From assembly GCF_009932475.1 (NCBI RefSeq), contig NZ_BJOV01000003.1, forward strand, positions 434,001 through 498,000: a DNA stretch of 64,000 nucleotides, read 5' to 3'. Below, piece after piece: positions 35,343 through 44,036 of the stretch. The notes beneath the pieces are model-generated. The model saw only the letters and a list, made by a program, of their open reading frames with translations, ran no database searches and had not been told where the DNA came from. The number at the start of each line of letters is the position of its first letter. Within the stretch, counting starts at the first letter, position 1. The DNA comes from Gordonia spumicola (GTDB lineage Bacteria; Actinomycetota; Actinomycetes; Mycobacteriales; Mycobacteriaceae). The position numbers were made by a program, and so were the translations under genes.

Positions 35343-35722
35343 ACGTCCACCTCGTTGCCGTTGGGATCGCGGACCGTCGCGTACCGCTGGCCCCACGCCG
35401 CGTCGAACGGTTCTCTCACGACCTGTCCTCCGACGCCCGCCAACTGTCCGACCACCGCGTCGACGTCGGCGGGCGACGCGCATTCGAACGCGAGGCTCAT
35501 CGCCGACGATCCCGCAGGCGGACGCACCCAGTCCGGGTCGAACGAGTACACGGTCGACACCGGATCGAACATGACTCGGAACCCGCCGACGTCGGCCTCG
35601 ACGTGCGGTGCGTCGTCGGGCACGGTCGGGATGTCGAGCCCGAGGAGACGGTAGAAGGCGAGCGTGGTCTGCAGGTCGTCGCAGACGATGCCAACGGCGT
35701 TCAGGCGCGGTGCGGAAGTCAT
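35327..35722 (-). CDS. VOC-family protein (glyoxalase/bleomycin-resistance fold)
   Basis: This is a 131-residue single VOC module: NAVGIVCDDLQTTLAFYRLLGLD at the N-terminus, then ADVDAVVGQLAGVGGQVVREPFDAAWGQRYATVRDPNGNEVDVYAW. This C-terminal pattern (RYATVRDPNGN.VD) is shared by many uncharacterised VOC proteins; a putative metal Glu is not clearly at the usual place. It is read towards the AraC gene and overlaps it by 16 bp. The start ATG 35722 lies about 90 bp from the divergent SDR gene. No substrate is assigned. Confidence 0.83.
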   Translation of the reverse strand: MTSAPRLNAVGIVCDDLQTTLAFYRLLGLDIPTVPDDAPHVEADVGGFRVMFDPVSTVYSFDPDWVRPPAGSSAMSLAFECASPADVDAVVGQLAGVGGQVVREPFDAAWGQRYATVRDPNGNEVDVYAWA

Positions 35723-35811
35723 GCGCTCACGCTAGCCCGCACCGCCGCCGCGGTCATGAACGTTTCGGACAGGCACTCGACACGGCCGCTCCGGCCCAGC
35801 ACGATGGACGG

Positions 35812-36690
35812 ATGCGCCTGAACCTCCGCAACCGGTCGTCCGTCTCCGGCCTCGTGATCGCCGTGACCGGGGGCGGACGCGGGATCGGACTGGCGATCGC
35901 GCGTCGCCTCGCCGACGAGGGCGCGCGAGTCGCCATCGGCGACCTCGCTCCCGCCGCCGACATCCCCGGAATCCGCGCCTATCCGCTCGACGTGACGGAC
36001 GACGCGTCGTTCGACGCGTTCCTGACCTCCGTGCGGGCCGACCTCGGCCCGCTCGACGTCCTCGTCAACAATGCGGGCGTCATGTGGGTCGGGCCGTTCG
36101 ACGCCGAACCGACCGCGGCCGCCGAGGCGATGGTCGCCGTCAATCTGCTCGGCGTGATCCGCGGCGTCCGCCTGGCGGCACCGGCCATGCGCGACCGCGG
36201 TGCGGGCCAGATCGTCACCGTGGCGTCGGCGGCGTCGCGTCTCGCACCGCCCGGCGAAGCCACGTACGCGGCCACCAAACACGGTGTCCTCGGCTACCTC
36301 ACCGGTGTCCGCGAGGAACTTCGCGGCACCGGGGTCACCGTGACGGTGGTGATGCCCACCGTCGTCGACACCGAACTCGCAGCCGGAACCGAGAGCGGAT
36401 CCGTGCCCGCCATGACGCCCGACGACGTGGCCGGGGCCGTCGTCGGCGCGATAGGCGGTCGACGATTCCACGTGTGGGTGCCCGGCCGGGTCGGGCCGCT
36501 CGTCGCGGTGGCCGGAATCCTGCCGCAGACCGTCCGCGACCTGGTCATGAGGCTGGCCGTCCCCGACCAAGTGCGCGCCGTCGCCGGATCGTCCGAACGG
36601 ACGACGTACGAGCGCGGGCTCGTCGACGAGCGTAAGTCGTCTCACAGCGCGCCGGACGATGACGGCGACGACACGCCGCCATCGCCGTGA
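35812..36690 (+). CDS. Short-chain dehydrogenase/reductase with C-terminal extension
   Basis: This 292-residue classical SDR has the NAD(P)-binding motif TGGGRGIG (residues ~19-26), LVNNAGVMWVG, the active site YAATKHGVLGYL and MPTVVDTELAAG. After the core domain comes a tail of about 50 residues, ending in a charged, probably disordered stretch (DERKSSHSAPDDDGDD). ATG 35812 is preferred because the Rossmann fold begins a few residues later. Long upstream readings are shadows over the VOC gene. The substrate is unknown; there is no sign of membership in the steroid regulon. Confidence 0.85.
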   Translation: MRLNLRNRSSVSGLVIAVTGGGRGIGLAIARRLADEGARVAIGDLAPAADIPGIRAYPLDVTDDASFDAFLTSVRADLGPLDVLVNNAGVMWVGPFDAEPTAAAEAMVAVNLLGVIRGVRLAAPAMRDRGAGQIVTVASAASRLAPPGEATYAATKHGVLGYLTGVREELRGTGVTVTVVMPTVVDTELAAGTESGSVPAMTPDDVAGAVVGAIGGRRFHVWVPGRVGPLVAVAGILPQTVRDLVMRLAVPDQVRAVAGSSERTTYERGLVDERKSSHSAPDDDGDDTPPSP

Positions 36691-36693
36691 ATG

Positions 36694-36738
36694 AGCCCAA
36701 AGACGGTGGTAATGTGTCGCCCCCCACCGCCATGGGCT
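36694..36738. terminator. Nested hairpin between SDR and VWA genes
   Basis: AGCCCA (36694-36699) pairs with TGGGCT (36733-36738) and encloses CGGTGG/CCACCG (36704-36709 with 36724-36729). It follows the SDR stop directly. A TAGCCT hexamer begins at its end (36738) and might serve as -10 element for the next gene. Confidence 0.5.
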
Positions 36739-36782
36739 AGCCTCGTTCGCATTCAGCAATTCCTGAAGGAGACGTCGAGACC

Positions 36783-38414
36783 ATGGGCCAACACCACACC
36801 GCGTCGGCGCCCGCCGTGGATCGACCGTCGGAGCACCCGACTCCCCGACGCGGACTGCGGACCGCCGTCGCCGCCGGACTCGTCGTCGTCCTTGCGGGCG
36901 GCGTGTACGCGGTGTGGGACGCCAAGCACAGCGGCTGCGGCGACGTCCGCGACGTCTCGGTGATCGCCGAGGGCGACCTCGGCGACTACGTGACCCAGCT
37001 CGCCGATCAGGCCGGGCAGAACTCGTGCTTCAAGTACACCGTCGAAGCGGTCCCCGCCAGCCATGTGAACGAACGCCTCACACAGGCCGACGCCCCCGAC
37101 ATCTGGGTCGCCGAGTCCCCGTCCCGTGTGCGTCAGGTCGCCAACACCCTCGGCCGCACCTGGTCGGACATCGGCCCGTCGATCGGCACGTCGCCCATCC
37201 TCGTCGCGGGCCACGCCCTGCCCGACCTGCCGTCATGGTCGGCGATCATGACGATGCCGAAACTGCGGGTCGACCCGCCCGCCAAGAGCGACGTCAGCAA
37301 CGCGGCCGTCATCGGGGCGCTCTCCGAGATGGAGGCAGGCAAGATGACGCATCAGCAGCTCATCGACGCCCTCACCACCCGTGCGCTCCGCATGAACGAC
37401 GAGGACGGCGCGCCCGACCTCAAGGCGATGGCCGCGAGCGACGAGCCGTCGCTGGCGTTGGCGTCCGAACGCACCTACGCCAAGTTCAAGGACGCGAACC
37501 CCGACGCAGCCGTCGACGCCAAGATCCCCGCCAACGGCACCGTGAACCTCGACTACCGCATCGCCAACGTCGCCCAGGGCGACCGGCACGGGCCGGCCGA
37601 CGACGCGATCGTCGCCCTCACCGACGTCCTGAAGACCGACGAGGGCAAGCGGATCCAGCAGGCCGCCGACATCCGGCCGGCCGACGGCACCCCGCTCCCC
37701 GACAAGGCCGGCCTCGGCACCGTCCCCCTCGTCAAACAGCCTGCCCGCGAGTTCGTCGACAACATCCAACGCAAGTGGACCGCGCTCACCCTCCCGATCC
37801 GGACGCTCGTCGTCCAGGACGTCTCGGGATCGATGAAGCGTCAAGCCGGCGGACGGTCGCGCGCCGACCTGCTCCGCGACGCGTCCGTCCTCGGCCTGAC
37901 GAAGTTCCCGCGGAACACCGAACTCGGCTACTGGGTGTTCAGCAGCGACCGCGGCGGCCCCGGCATCCCCTACAAGGAAGTGATGCCGATCGTCCCGATC
38001 GCGGGCAACACCGACGGGACGTCCAACCGCCAGTTGTTCAGCGCCGCCATCAACAGCAGCCTGAGCGACCTGCACGGCGGCACGGGCCTCTACGACACGG
38101 CGCTCGCCGCGTTCAAGGCGGTCTACGACTCGTACGACCCGGCGTTCTCCAACTCGGTCATCCTGATGACCGACGGCCGCAATGAGGTCTCGAAGAGCAT
38201 CACCCTCGATCAGCTCGTGTCACAGCTGACCATCTTGAAGAACCCGGCCCGGCGGATCCCGATCATCACGATCGGCATCTCCGAGGACGCCGACGTCGAC
38301 GCGCTGAAGAAGATCTCGGACGCCACCGGAGGCAAGTCGTTCGTCGCCCGCGACCCCAACGACATCGCCTTGATCCTGCTCCAAGCCGTCGCATCCCGTT
38401 CCGACGACGCCTGA
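36783..38414 (+). CDS. Membrane-anchored substrate-binding plus von Willebrand A protein
   Basis: This 543-residue protein has one N-terminal TM segment (~24-44) and then an extracellular region. Residues ~55-320 resemble a periplasmic solute-binding fold (SPILVAGHALPDLPSWSAIM; DYRIANVAQGD). A VWA domain follows, with the metal-ion-dependent adhesion motif DVSGSM near residue 346, a Thr in GTGLYDTALAAF, and VILMTDGRNE. VWA domains bind proteins or metal, so this looks like an envelope sensor or assembly factor. ATG 36783 follows GAAGGAGAC. It stands alone between an SDR and an ABC-F gene; its function is unknown. Confidence 0.8.
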   Translation: MGQHHTASAPAVDRPSEHPTPRRGLRTAVAAGLVVVLAGGVYAVWDAKHSGCGDVRDVSVIAEGDLGDYVTQLADQAGQNSCFKYTVEAVPASHVNERLTQADAPDIWVAESPSRVRQVANTLGRTWSDIGPSIGTSPILVAGHALPDLPSWSAIMTMPKLRVDPPAKSDVSNAAVIGALSEMEAGKMTHQQLIDALTTRALRMNDEDGAPDLKAMAASDEPSLALASERTYAKFKDANPDAAVDAKIPANGTVNLDYRIANVAQGDRHGPADDAIVALTDVLKTDEGKRIQQAADIRPADGTPLPDKAGLGTVPLVKQPAREFVDNIQRKWTALTLPIRTLVVQDVSGSMKRQAGGRSRADLLRDASVLGLTKFPRNTELGYWVFSSDRGGPGIPYKEVMPIVPIAGNTDGTSNRQLFSAAINSSLSDLHGGTGLYDTALAAFKAVYDSYDPAFSNSVILMTDGRNEVSKSITLDQLVSQLTILKNPARRIPIITIGISEDADVDALKKISDATGGKSFVARDPNDIALILLQAVASRSDDA

Positions 38415-38495
38415 GCCGACCCGAACGGACGACGTCGAGGAAGGCTCGCAGCATTCACCGAGCGCCGTCGTCCCCGGCTCCACGCCTCCCGACCG

Positions 38496-38533
38496 AAATA
38501 TCGGATGTGGCGGGACGAGTCGTCGGGTAGGGT
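38496..38533 (+). promoter_or_regulatory. Candidate promoter of the ABC-F gene, WhiB7-like
   Basis: TAGGGT (38528-38533) fits an actinobacterial -10. Seventeen bases upstream lies ATGTGG as a possible -35, directly preceded by the AT-rich AAATAT (38496-38501). An AT-rich patch touching the -35 is what WhiB7-dependent antibiotic-inducible promoters show. WhiB7 control is inferred. Confidence 0.4.
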
Positions 38534-38540
38534 CGCCGAC

Positions 38541-38588
38541 GTGGAGTTGTTGATCGAGGATGTCCGGCCGCCGAGTTCCGGCGGCTGA
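38541..38588 (+). CDS. 15-residue leader ORF before the ABC-F gene
   Basis: GTG 38541 to TGA 38588 encodes VELLIEDVRPPSSGG, beginning 8 bp after the -10 candidate. The Pro-Pro and Gly codons near the end fall in a hairpin (GCCGCC 38567-38572 with GGCGGC 38580-38585). A second hairpin (CCGTCC/GGACGG, 38611-38627) follows. This layout fits ribosome-mediated attenuation of an antibiotic-resistance gene; the role is inferred. Confidence 0.4.
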   Translation: MELLIEDVRPPSSGG

Positions 38589-38695
38589 CCACACCGACGT
38601 ACCTGGTACGCCGTCCGGCACGGACGGTCCTGTCGTGGTGGGCATCCGAATCACACACATTCTCGGCCACCCACGACGAAACGAGTCGTCTCCAC

Positions 38696-40300
38696 ATGTC
38701 ATCACCCCACAATGCCGCCGTCACCCTGCGCGACCTGACTTTCGCGTGGCCCGACGGCGCCATCGCCATGTCGGACGTCGACGGGACGTTCACACAAGGC
38801 CGTACCGGCCTCGTCGGACGCAACGGGTCGGGCAAGTCGACCCTCCTCCGGCTGATCGCGGGCCTGCTCACTCCGACGGCGGGTCGCATCGACACCGCCG
38901 GCGACGTCGGTTATCTGCCCCAGACTCTCACCCTCACGACGGAGACGACTGTCGCCGAGCTGCTCGGCATCAGCCGGACGCTCGCCGCACTCCGGGCCAT
39001 CGAGGCGGGCGAGGTCGACGAGGTCCACTTCGAGACCGTCGGCGACGACTGGGACATCGAGGCCCGCGCCGCGCAGGCCCTCGACCGGATCGGATTCAGC
39101 GCCGACGACCTCGACCGGCGAGTCGCCGACGTGTCCGGCGGCGAGGCGATGCTCATCGCCGTCACCGGTCTGGCCCTGCGTCGCACTCCGATCACGTTGC
39201 TCGACGAGCCGACGAACAATCTCGACCGGCCGACGCGGGCCACGCTCGCCGCCATGATCGACGACTGGCCCGGCACGTTGATCGTCGTCAGCCACGATCT
39301 GGAACTGCTCGAGCACATGGACTCCACCGCCGAGCTCTACAACGGCGAGGTGACCGTCTTCGGCGGGCCGTACAGCGAATGGCGTGCGCACTTGGACGCC
39401 GAGCAGACCGCGGCGGAGCAGGCCGCACGCACGGCGCAACAGACCCTCAAAGCCGAGAAGAGGCAACGGGTCGAGGCAGAGACACGATTGGCTCACCGCG
39501 CGAAGGTCGGCAAGAAGGCGCAGGCGGACGGCGGCCTGCCGAAGATCCTGGCAGGCAAACGCAAACGTAAGGCGCAGGAGTCCGCCGGATCGTTGCGGAC
39601 GACGCTCGACGACAAGATCGCCGACGCGCAGGCGGCCCTCGACACGGCGGACGCACGCGTACGCGACGACGATCACATCCGCATGGAACTCCCCGACCCG
39701 GCGCTGCCGCGCAGCAGACGGATCGCCGAGTTCCGCGGCGGCGCCGCCGGCGACATCGTGATCGCCGGACCCGAACGCGTCGCGATCGTCGGACCGAACG
39801 GCTCGGGCAAGACGACGCTGCTCAGGCAGCTCGTGTCCGGGTCGCCGACCGCATCGTGCACGCTGCTCACCGACCGCTTCGGCTACCTGCCGCAGCGTCT
39901 GGACGGATTGGACGACGCGGCGAGCGCCGTACAGAACGTGCAGGCCGTCGCACCCGACTCCGAACCCGGCGACGTCCGGAACCGGCTCGCACGCCTGCTG
40001 ATCCGCGGCGCGGCGGCCGACCGCCCGGTGTCGACGCTGTCGGGCGGCGAACGTTTCCGGGTGTCGCTGGCGACACTGCTGTTCGCGCAGCCGCCGAGCC
40101 ACGTGCTGATCGTCGACGAACCGACCAACAACCTCGACGTCGCCAGCGTCGAACATCTCGCGGAGGCGTTGGACGCCTACCGCGGCGCATTGATCGTCGT
40201 CAGCCACGACAACGACTTCCTACGCCGGATCGGCATCGACACCGTCATCGAGATGGGACCCGAAGGGACGCTGCGGCAACGCGCCGATCTGCCCGAGTAG
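38696..40300 (+). CDS. ABC-F ATPase, probable ribosome-protection antibiotic resistance protein
   Basis: This 534-residue protein has two ABC ATPase domains and no membrane segments. Walker A motifs are GRNGSGKST (~residue 41) and GPNGSGKTT (~366); ABC signatures are VSGGEAMLIAV and LSGGERFRVSL; both halves carry a Walker B LLDEPTNNLD-like sequence. The linker (~240-330) is a charged helical hairpin (KAEKRQRVEAETRLAHRAKVGKKAQ), as in ABC-F proteins that reach into the ribosomal E site. Size resembles WhiB7-controlled Rv1473 of M. tuberculosis. The 281-bp leader with a short ORF and hairpins supports antibiotic-inducible expression. The drug specificity is unknown. Confidence 0.88.
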   Translation: MSSPHNAAVTLRDLTFAWPDGAIAMSDVDGTFTQGRTGLVGRNGSGKSTLLRLIAGLLTPTAGRIDTAGDVGYLPQTLTLTTETTVAELLGISRTLAALRAIEAGEVDEVHFETVGDDWDIEARAAQALDRIGFSADDLDRRVADVSGGEAMLIAVTGLALRRTPITLLDEPTNNLDRPTRATLAAMIDDWPGTLIVVSHDLELLEHMDSTAELYNGEVTVFGGPYSEWRAHLDAEQTAAEQAARTAQQTLKAEKRQRVEAETRLAHRAKVGKKAQADGGLPKILAGKRKRKAQESAGSLRTTLDDKIADAQAALDTADARVRDDDHIRMELPDPALPRSRRIAEFRGGAAGDIVIAGPERVAIVGPNGSGKTTLLRQLVSGSPTASCTLLTDRFGYLPQRLDGLDDAASAVQNVQAVAPDSEPGDVRNRLARLLIRGAAADRPVSTLSGGERFRVSLATLLFAQPPSHVLIVDEPTNNLDVASVEHLAEALDAYRGALIVVSHDNDFLRRIGIDTVIEMGPEGTLRQRADLPE

Positions 40301-40303
40301 GAG

Positions 40304-40651
40304 CTATTCGTCGAGCGGCGGGACTCCGGGGATGGACGGGATGAGCTTGGACAGCTGATCGCGGCACAGCGAGCCGGTGGCCGCGCCGACGACCGCGGCG
40401 CCCTTGCCCGCGTCCTGGCCCTCGACGTCGGCGGCGACGGCGACCATCGCCTTACCCGATTTGAGGTCGGCGCACGCCTGCTCACCAGCGGCGACGGCGG
40501 CATCGTCGTCCGGGAACGTCACGTCGGCGTCCTTGATCGCCTGCAGGTACGCCGTCCGCTCCGGACTGGACCCGGAGTCGTCCGAACCACAGGCCCCGAG
40601 CAGGGCGGCGCCCGCGATGACGGGGACGATGAACAGGAGACGAGTACGCAT
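40304..40651 (-). CDS. Small lipoprotein, DUF732-like
   Basis: This 115-residue protein has a lipoprotein signal MRTRLLFIVPVIAGAALLGAC with its lipobox Cys at residue 21. The mature domain has the helical DUF732 look: YLQAIKDADVTFPDDDAAVAAGEQACADLKSG and a second Cys in GSLCRDQL, probably disulfide-bonded to the first. ATG 40651 is preferred over upstream starts because only it gives a proper signal. Its stop is 3 bp from the ABC-F stop on the other strand. The function of this mycobacterial/gordonial family is unknown. Confidence 0.8.
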   Translation of the reverse strand: MRTRLLFIVPVIAGAALLGACGSDDSGSSPERTAYLQAIKDADVTFPDDDAAVAAGEQACADLKSGKAMVAVAADVEGQDAGKGAAVVGAATGSLCRDQLSKLIPSIPGVPPLDE

Positions 40652-40745
40652 CAATGCAATCCGTTCGTGGGGTAGGGAGGCGTCGTAACAGTACAAGCAA
40701 GCTCCGTCCGCACCCGATTCCCCACCACGATCGGGCACAAACGCA

Positions 40746-40780
40746 CCGGCCGCCGAGCAGATTGACTGCGCGGCGGCCGG
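40746..40780. terminator. Hairpin after the leftward side-chain operon
   Basis: CCGGCCGCCG (40746-40755) pairs perfectly with CGGCGGCCGG (40771-40780) around a 15-nt loop, 17 bp beyond the fadD stop. It is a likely end of the chsE1-to-fadD transcript. Confidence 0.65.
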
Positions 40781-40796
40781 ACCGAAAAGGACGAGG

Positions 40797-42422
40797 TCAG
40801 ACGGGCTGCACGGCGTCGGCGGCCGTCGACTTGGCCCACTTGTAGTCGGCCTTGCCCGCGGGCGTGCGCTTGACCTCGTCGACGAAGACGACGGTGCGCG
40901 GGACCTTGTAGCGGGCGAGGGTCTTGCGGCAGTGCTCCTGGACGTCTTCCAGGCTCGGCTCGTCGAAGCCCGGCTTCAGCGAGGCGACGGCGGCGACCCG
41001 CTGACCGTACTTCGCGTCCGGGGCGGGGACGACGAGCGCGTCGGCGATCGCCGGGTGCCCGTGCAGCGCGCCCTCGACCTCTTCCGCGTACACCTTCTCG
41101 CCGCCGGTGTTGATGCACTGGCTGCCGCGGCCGAGGAAGATGATGCTGCCGTCCTCGCGGACGTAGCCCATGTCGCCGAGCACCGAGATGCGCGTGCCGT
41201 CCTCGAGGGTCGGGAACGTGCGCGCCGTCTTCTCCGGGTCCTTGTAGTAGCCGAGCGGGATGTTGCCGATGCGGGCGATGTGACCGACCTCGTTCGGCGT
41301 GGTGATCCGCTGGAACCGCTCGTCGACGACCATCATGCGGTCGGTCGGCGGAACCATCAGGTTGCCGTTCTCGTCCATCTTGATCTCGCCGTCGTTGCCC
41401 GACTCGGACGCGCCGAAGTTGTCGCGCAGGAGCAGGTCGGGCTTCACCGCGAGCATGCGGTCGCGGACGCTCTGGCTCCACAACGCGCCGCCCGACGTGA
41501 CCGAGAACAGGGTCGAGAAGTCGGCGGTGTCCTTCTGCAGTTCCATCTGCTCGGCCAGCGGCATGCCCATGGCGTCGCCGACGATGAGGATCATCTGCGT
41601 CTTGTCGCGGCCGATGTTGCGGATCATCTTCTCGGCGTTGAAGTCACGTTCGAGGATGAGTCGGCTGCCGAGGGAGATGAACGTGAACAGCGAGTACGAC
41701 GCCGCGCCGTGCATCAGCGGCGCCGCGATCAGGAACGACATCGACGGGAAGTTCTTCACCTCGCGCGACAGCTCGTCGAGGTCGGCGCGCGGCGGGCCGT
41801 ACGGGTTGCCGCCGGAGATCGGCTTGCGGAAGAAGTCGTCGTGCTGCCACATGACGCCCTTCGGGTACCCGGTGGTGCCGCCGGTGTAGATCATGTAGAT
41901 CTCTTCGCCGGTGCGCGCGGAGAAGTCGCGCTCGGCGGGCTTGCCCTTGTACTCGTCGAAGTCGACTATCTCGACGGTGCGGCCCTCCAGGGCCGCGGCG
42001 GCCTCGGTGAGCTCGTCGACGACGTCGCCGATCACGAACACGGTCCGCAACAGCGGCAGCTTCGGCATCAGTTCGGCGACACTGCGCTGGTGTTCGGGCA
42101 GTTCCACGACGATGGCCGCGGAGTCGGAGTTGTCGAAGATGTACTCGAGCTCGGCGTCGGTGTAGCGGTAGTTGACGTTCACCGGGACGGCGCGGATCTT
42201 GATCAGGCCGATCAGCGAGGTCACGTGCTCGACGCTGTTCTTCAGGTACAGCGCGACGTTGTCGTCCTTGCCGACACCGTGTGCGGCGAAGTTGTGCGCA
42301 ACCTGGTTCGCCAGACCGTCCAGCTCCGCGTAACTGATGTCCTCGCCCTCCCAGGTGAGGACGATGCGCTCGGGCACAGAGTCGGCGACGGTCTCGAACA
42401 CGTCTGCCAGGTTGAACTTCAT
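40797..42422 (-). CDS. Acyl-CoA synthetase of the FadD19 type (steroid side-chain CoA ligase)
   Basis: This 541-residue adenylate-forming ligase has the AMP-binding motif YTGGTTGYPKGVMW (~residues 179-192), a GASESG segment in the A5 region, LGDMGYVREDG (A7) and the C-terminal lysine motif KRTPAGKADYKWAK (A10). It activates a carboxylic acid to its CoA thioester with ATP. The sequence style is that of FadD19/FadD17 enzymes which load the cholesterol side chain, and the place at the end of the chsE1-chsE2-chsH2-chsH1-ltp2 operon supports this. Whether it prefers C27, C24 or C22 acids cannot be read. AAGGAG precedes ATG 42422. Confidence 0.88.
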   Translation of the reverse strand: MKFNLADVFETVADSVPERIVLTWEGEDISYAELDGLANQVAHNFAAHGVGKDDNVALYLKNSVEHVTSLIGLIKIRAVPVNVNYRYTDAELEYIFDNSDSAAIVVELPEHQRSVAELMPKLPLLRTVFVIGDVVDELTEAAAALEGRTVEIVDFDEYKGKPAERDFSARTGEEIYMIYTGGTTGYPKGVMWQHDDFFRKPISGGNPYGPPRADLDELSREVKNFPSMSFLIAAPLMHGAASYSLFTFISLGSRLILERDFNAEKMIRNIGRDKTQMILIVGDAMGMPLAEQMELQKDTADFSTLFSVTSGGALWSQSVRDRMLAVKPDLLLRDNFGASESGNDGEIKMDENGNLMVPPTDRMMVVDERFQRITTPNEVGHIARIGNIPLGYYKDPEKTARTFPTLEDGTRISVLGDMGYVREDGSIIFLGRGSQCINTGGEKVYAEEVEGALHGHPAIADALVVPAPDAKYGQRVAAVASLKPGFDEPSLEDVQEHCRKTLARYKVPRTVVFVDEVKRTPAGKADYKWAKSTAADAVQPV

Positions 42423-42465
42423 GCTGTGGTCTCCTTGGTGAGATCGGGGTCGTGTGAGGGAGGGA

Positions 42466-43641
42466 TCAGGCGGTCAGGACGAGACCGGACGTCGGAACGC
42501 CGGTGCCCGCGGTGACGAGCACCTGCGATGCGCCGTCGACCTGGTTGACGGAGTCGCCGCGCAATTGGCGGACGGCTTCGGCGATCCCGTTCATGCCGTG
42601 GATGTAGGCCTCGCCGAGTTGACCGCCGTGCGTGTTGAGCGGGAGCCTGCCGCCCACTTCGAGCGCTCCCGGCTCGCGGACGAAGTCCTTCGCCTCGCCG
42701 CGTCCGCAGAAGCCGAGCTCTTCGAGCTGGATGAGGGCGTACGGCGTGAAGTGGTCGTACAGGACCGCCATGTCCATGTCGGTCGGCCGCAGACCCGATT
42801 GCTCCCACAGCTGTCGACCCACGAGGCCCATCTCTTCCAGCGCGGGGAGACTGTCCCGGTAGTAGCTGGTCATGATGAACTGATCGCGTCCGCTGCCCGA
42901 TGCGGCTCCCGCGATCGAGACCGGCTTCTGCTTGAGGTCCTTCGCGCGCTCCGGGGAGACGACGACGATCGCGACACCGCCGTCCGACTCCTGGCAGCAG
43001 TCGAGCAGGTGCAGGGGTTCGGCGATGTACCGCGAGTTCTGGTGGTCCTCCAGGGTGATCGGCTTGCCGTGGAAGAACGCGTTCGGGTTCACCGCGGCGT
43101 GCTTGCGGTCGACGACGGCGACGCGGCCGAAGTCCTCGCTCGTCGCCCCGTACTCGTGCATGTACCGCTGGGCCGTCATCGCGACGAACGCCGCGGGCGT
43201 CGACAGGCCGTGCGGGTACGAGAAGGCATTGTCGGTGCCCGACGAGTTCTCCTGATTCGCGACGGCCGCGCTCACCTGGCCGAACCGGTTGCCCGAGCGT
43301 TCGTTGAACGCGCGGTAGGCCACCGCGACGTCGCACACGCCGGTCGCCACGGCCATCGCCGCCTGCTGCACCGTGGAGCACGCAGCGCCGCCGCCGTAGT
43401 GAATGCGCGAGAAGTACGTGAGCTCGGGGATGCCGACGGCGCGGGCGACGGCGATCTCGGTGTTCGTGTCCATCGTGAACGTGACGAGACCGTCGACGTC
43501 GTTCGGCGTGAGGCCGGCGTCGGCGAGTGCGGCGTTGATCGCCTCGGCCGCGAGCCGCAGTTCGCTTCGGCCCGAGTTCTTGGAGAAGTCGGTCGCGCCG
43601 ATGCCCGCGATGGACGCCTTGCCGGAGAGGGTCCTGCTCAT
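42466..43641 (-). CDS. ltp2: Ltp2: thiolase-fold aldolase of cholesterol side-chain removal
   Basis: This 391-residue lipid-transfer-protein-type thiolase-like enzyme, with the DUF35 domain of ChsH2, catalyses the retro-aldol cleavage that removes the last three side-chain carbons from the 17-hydroxy-propionyl-CoA intermediate. Visible features are IAGIGATDFSKNSGRSE, HYGGGAACSTVQQAAMAVATG and LPLNTHGGQLGEAYIHGMNGI. ATG 43641 is chosen because AGGAGG lies 4 nt before it; GTG 43644 is one codon upstream. It overlaps the chsH1 stop. Gene order is as in the M. tuberculosis igr operon (Rv3540c). Confidence 0.93.
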   Translation of the reverse strand: MSRTLSGKASIAGIGATDFSKNSGRSELRLAAEAINAALADAGLTPNDVDGLVTFTMDTNTEIAVARAVGIPELTYFSRIHYGGGAACSTVQQAAMAVATGVCDVAVAYRAFNERSGNRFGQVSAAVANQENSSGTDNAFSYPHGLSTPAAFVAMTAQRYMHEYGATSEDFGRVAVVDRKHAAVNPNAFFHGKPITLEDHQNSRYIAEPLHLLDCCQESDGGVAIVVVSPERAKDLKQKPVSIAGAASGSGRDQFIMTSYYRDSLPALEEMGLVGRQLWEQSGLRPTDMDMAVLYDHFTPYALIQLEELGFCGRGEAKDFVREPGALEVGGRLPLNTHGGQLGEAYIHGMNGIAEAVRQLRGDSVNQVDGASQVLVTAGTGVPTSGLVLTA

Positions 43642-44036
43642 CACGCCTCCTGAGCGGTGAAGACGACGGTCGAGATGACGTGCTTGCCGAGCGAGTTGGT
43701 GCCGGTGACGGCGACCGAGACACGGTCGCCGTCCACCTCGGTCACCTCGCCGGTGAACGTCAGCGAGTCGTAGGCGTACCAGGGCACGCCGAGCTTCAGG
43801 TTGATCGATCCGATCCGAGCCGATGGTCCGGCCCAGTCGGTGACGAACCGCTCCACCAGCCCCGTGTCGGTGAGGATGTTGACGAAGATGTCCTTCGAGC
43901 CCTTCTGATGCGCGAGGTCCCGGTCGTGGTGCACGTCCTGAAAGTCGCGGGTCGCGAGGGCCGTCGCCACCACGAACGTCGGAGTCGCGTCGATGGTCAG
44001 CGGCGGCAGCGTGGCGCCGACGGCGATCGTGGTCAC
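43641..44036 (-). CDS. chsH1: ChsH1: small MaoC subunit of steroid enoyl-CoA hydratase
   Basis: This 131-residue single-hotdog protein has FQDVHHDRDLAHQKGSKDIFVNILTDTGL, which holds the Asp/His-type hydratase motif, and LGVPWYAYDSLTFTGEV. It pairs with the MaoC part of ChsH2 to hydrate the 17-propenoyl-CoA steroid side chain. GTG 44036 overlaps the chsH2 stop as GTGA; a longer reading would lie inside chsH2. Order and size match Rv3541c (about 129 residues). Confidence 0.92.
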   Translation of the reverse strand: MTTIAVGATLPPLTIDATPTFVVATALATRDFQDVHHDRDLAHQKGSKDIFVNILTDTGLVERFVTDWAGPSARIGSINLKLGVPWYAYDSLTFTGEVTEVDGDRVSVAVTGTNSLGKHVISTVVFTAQEA

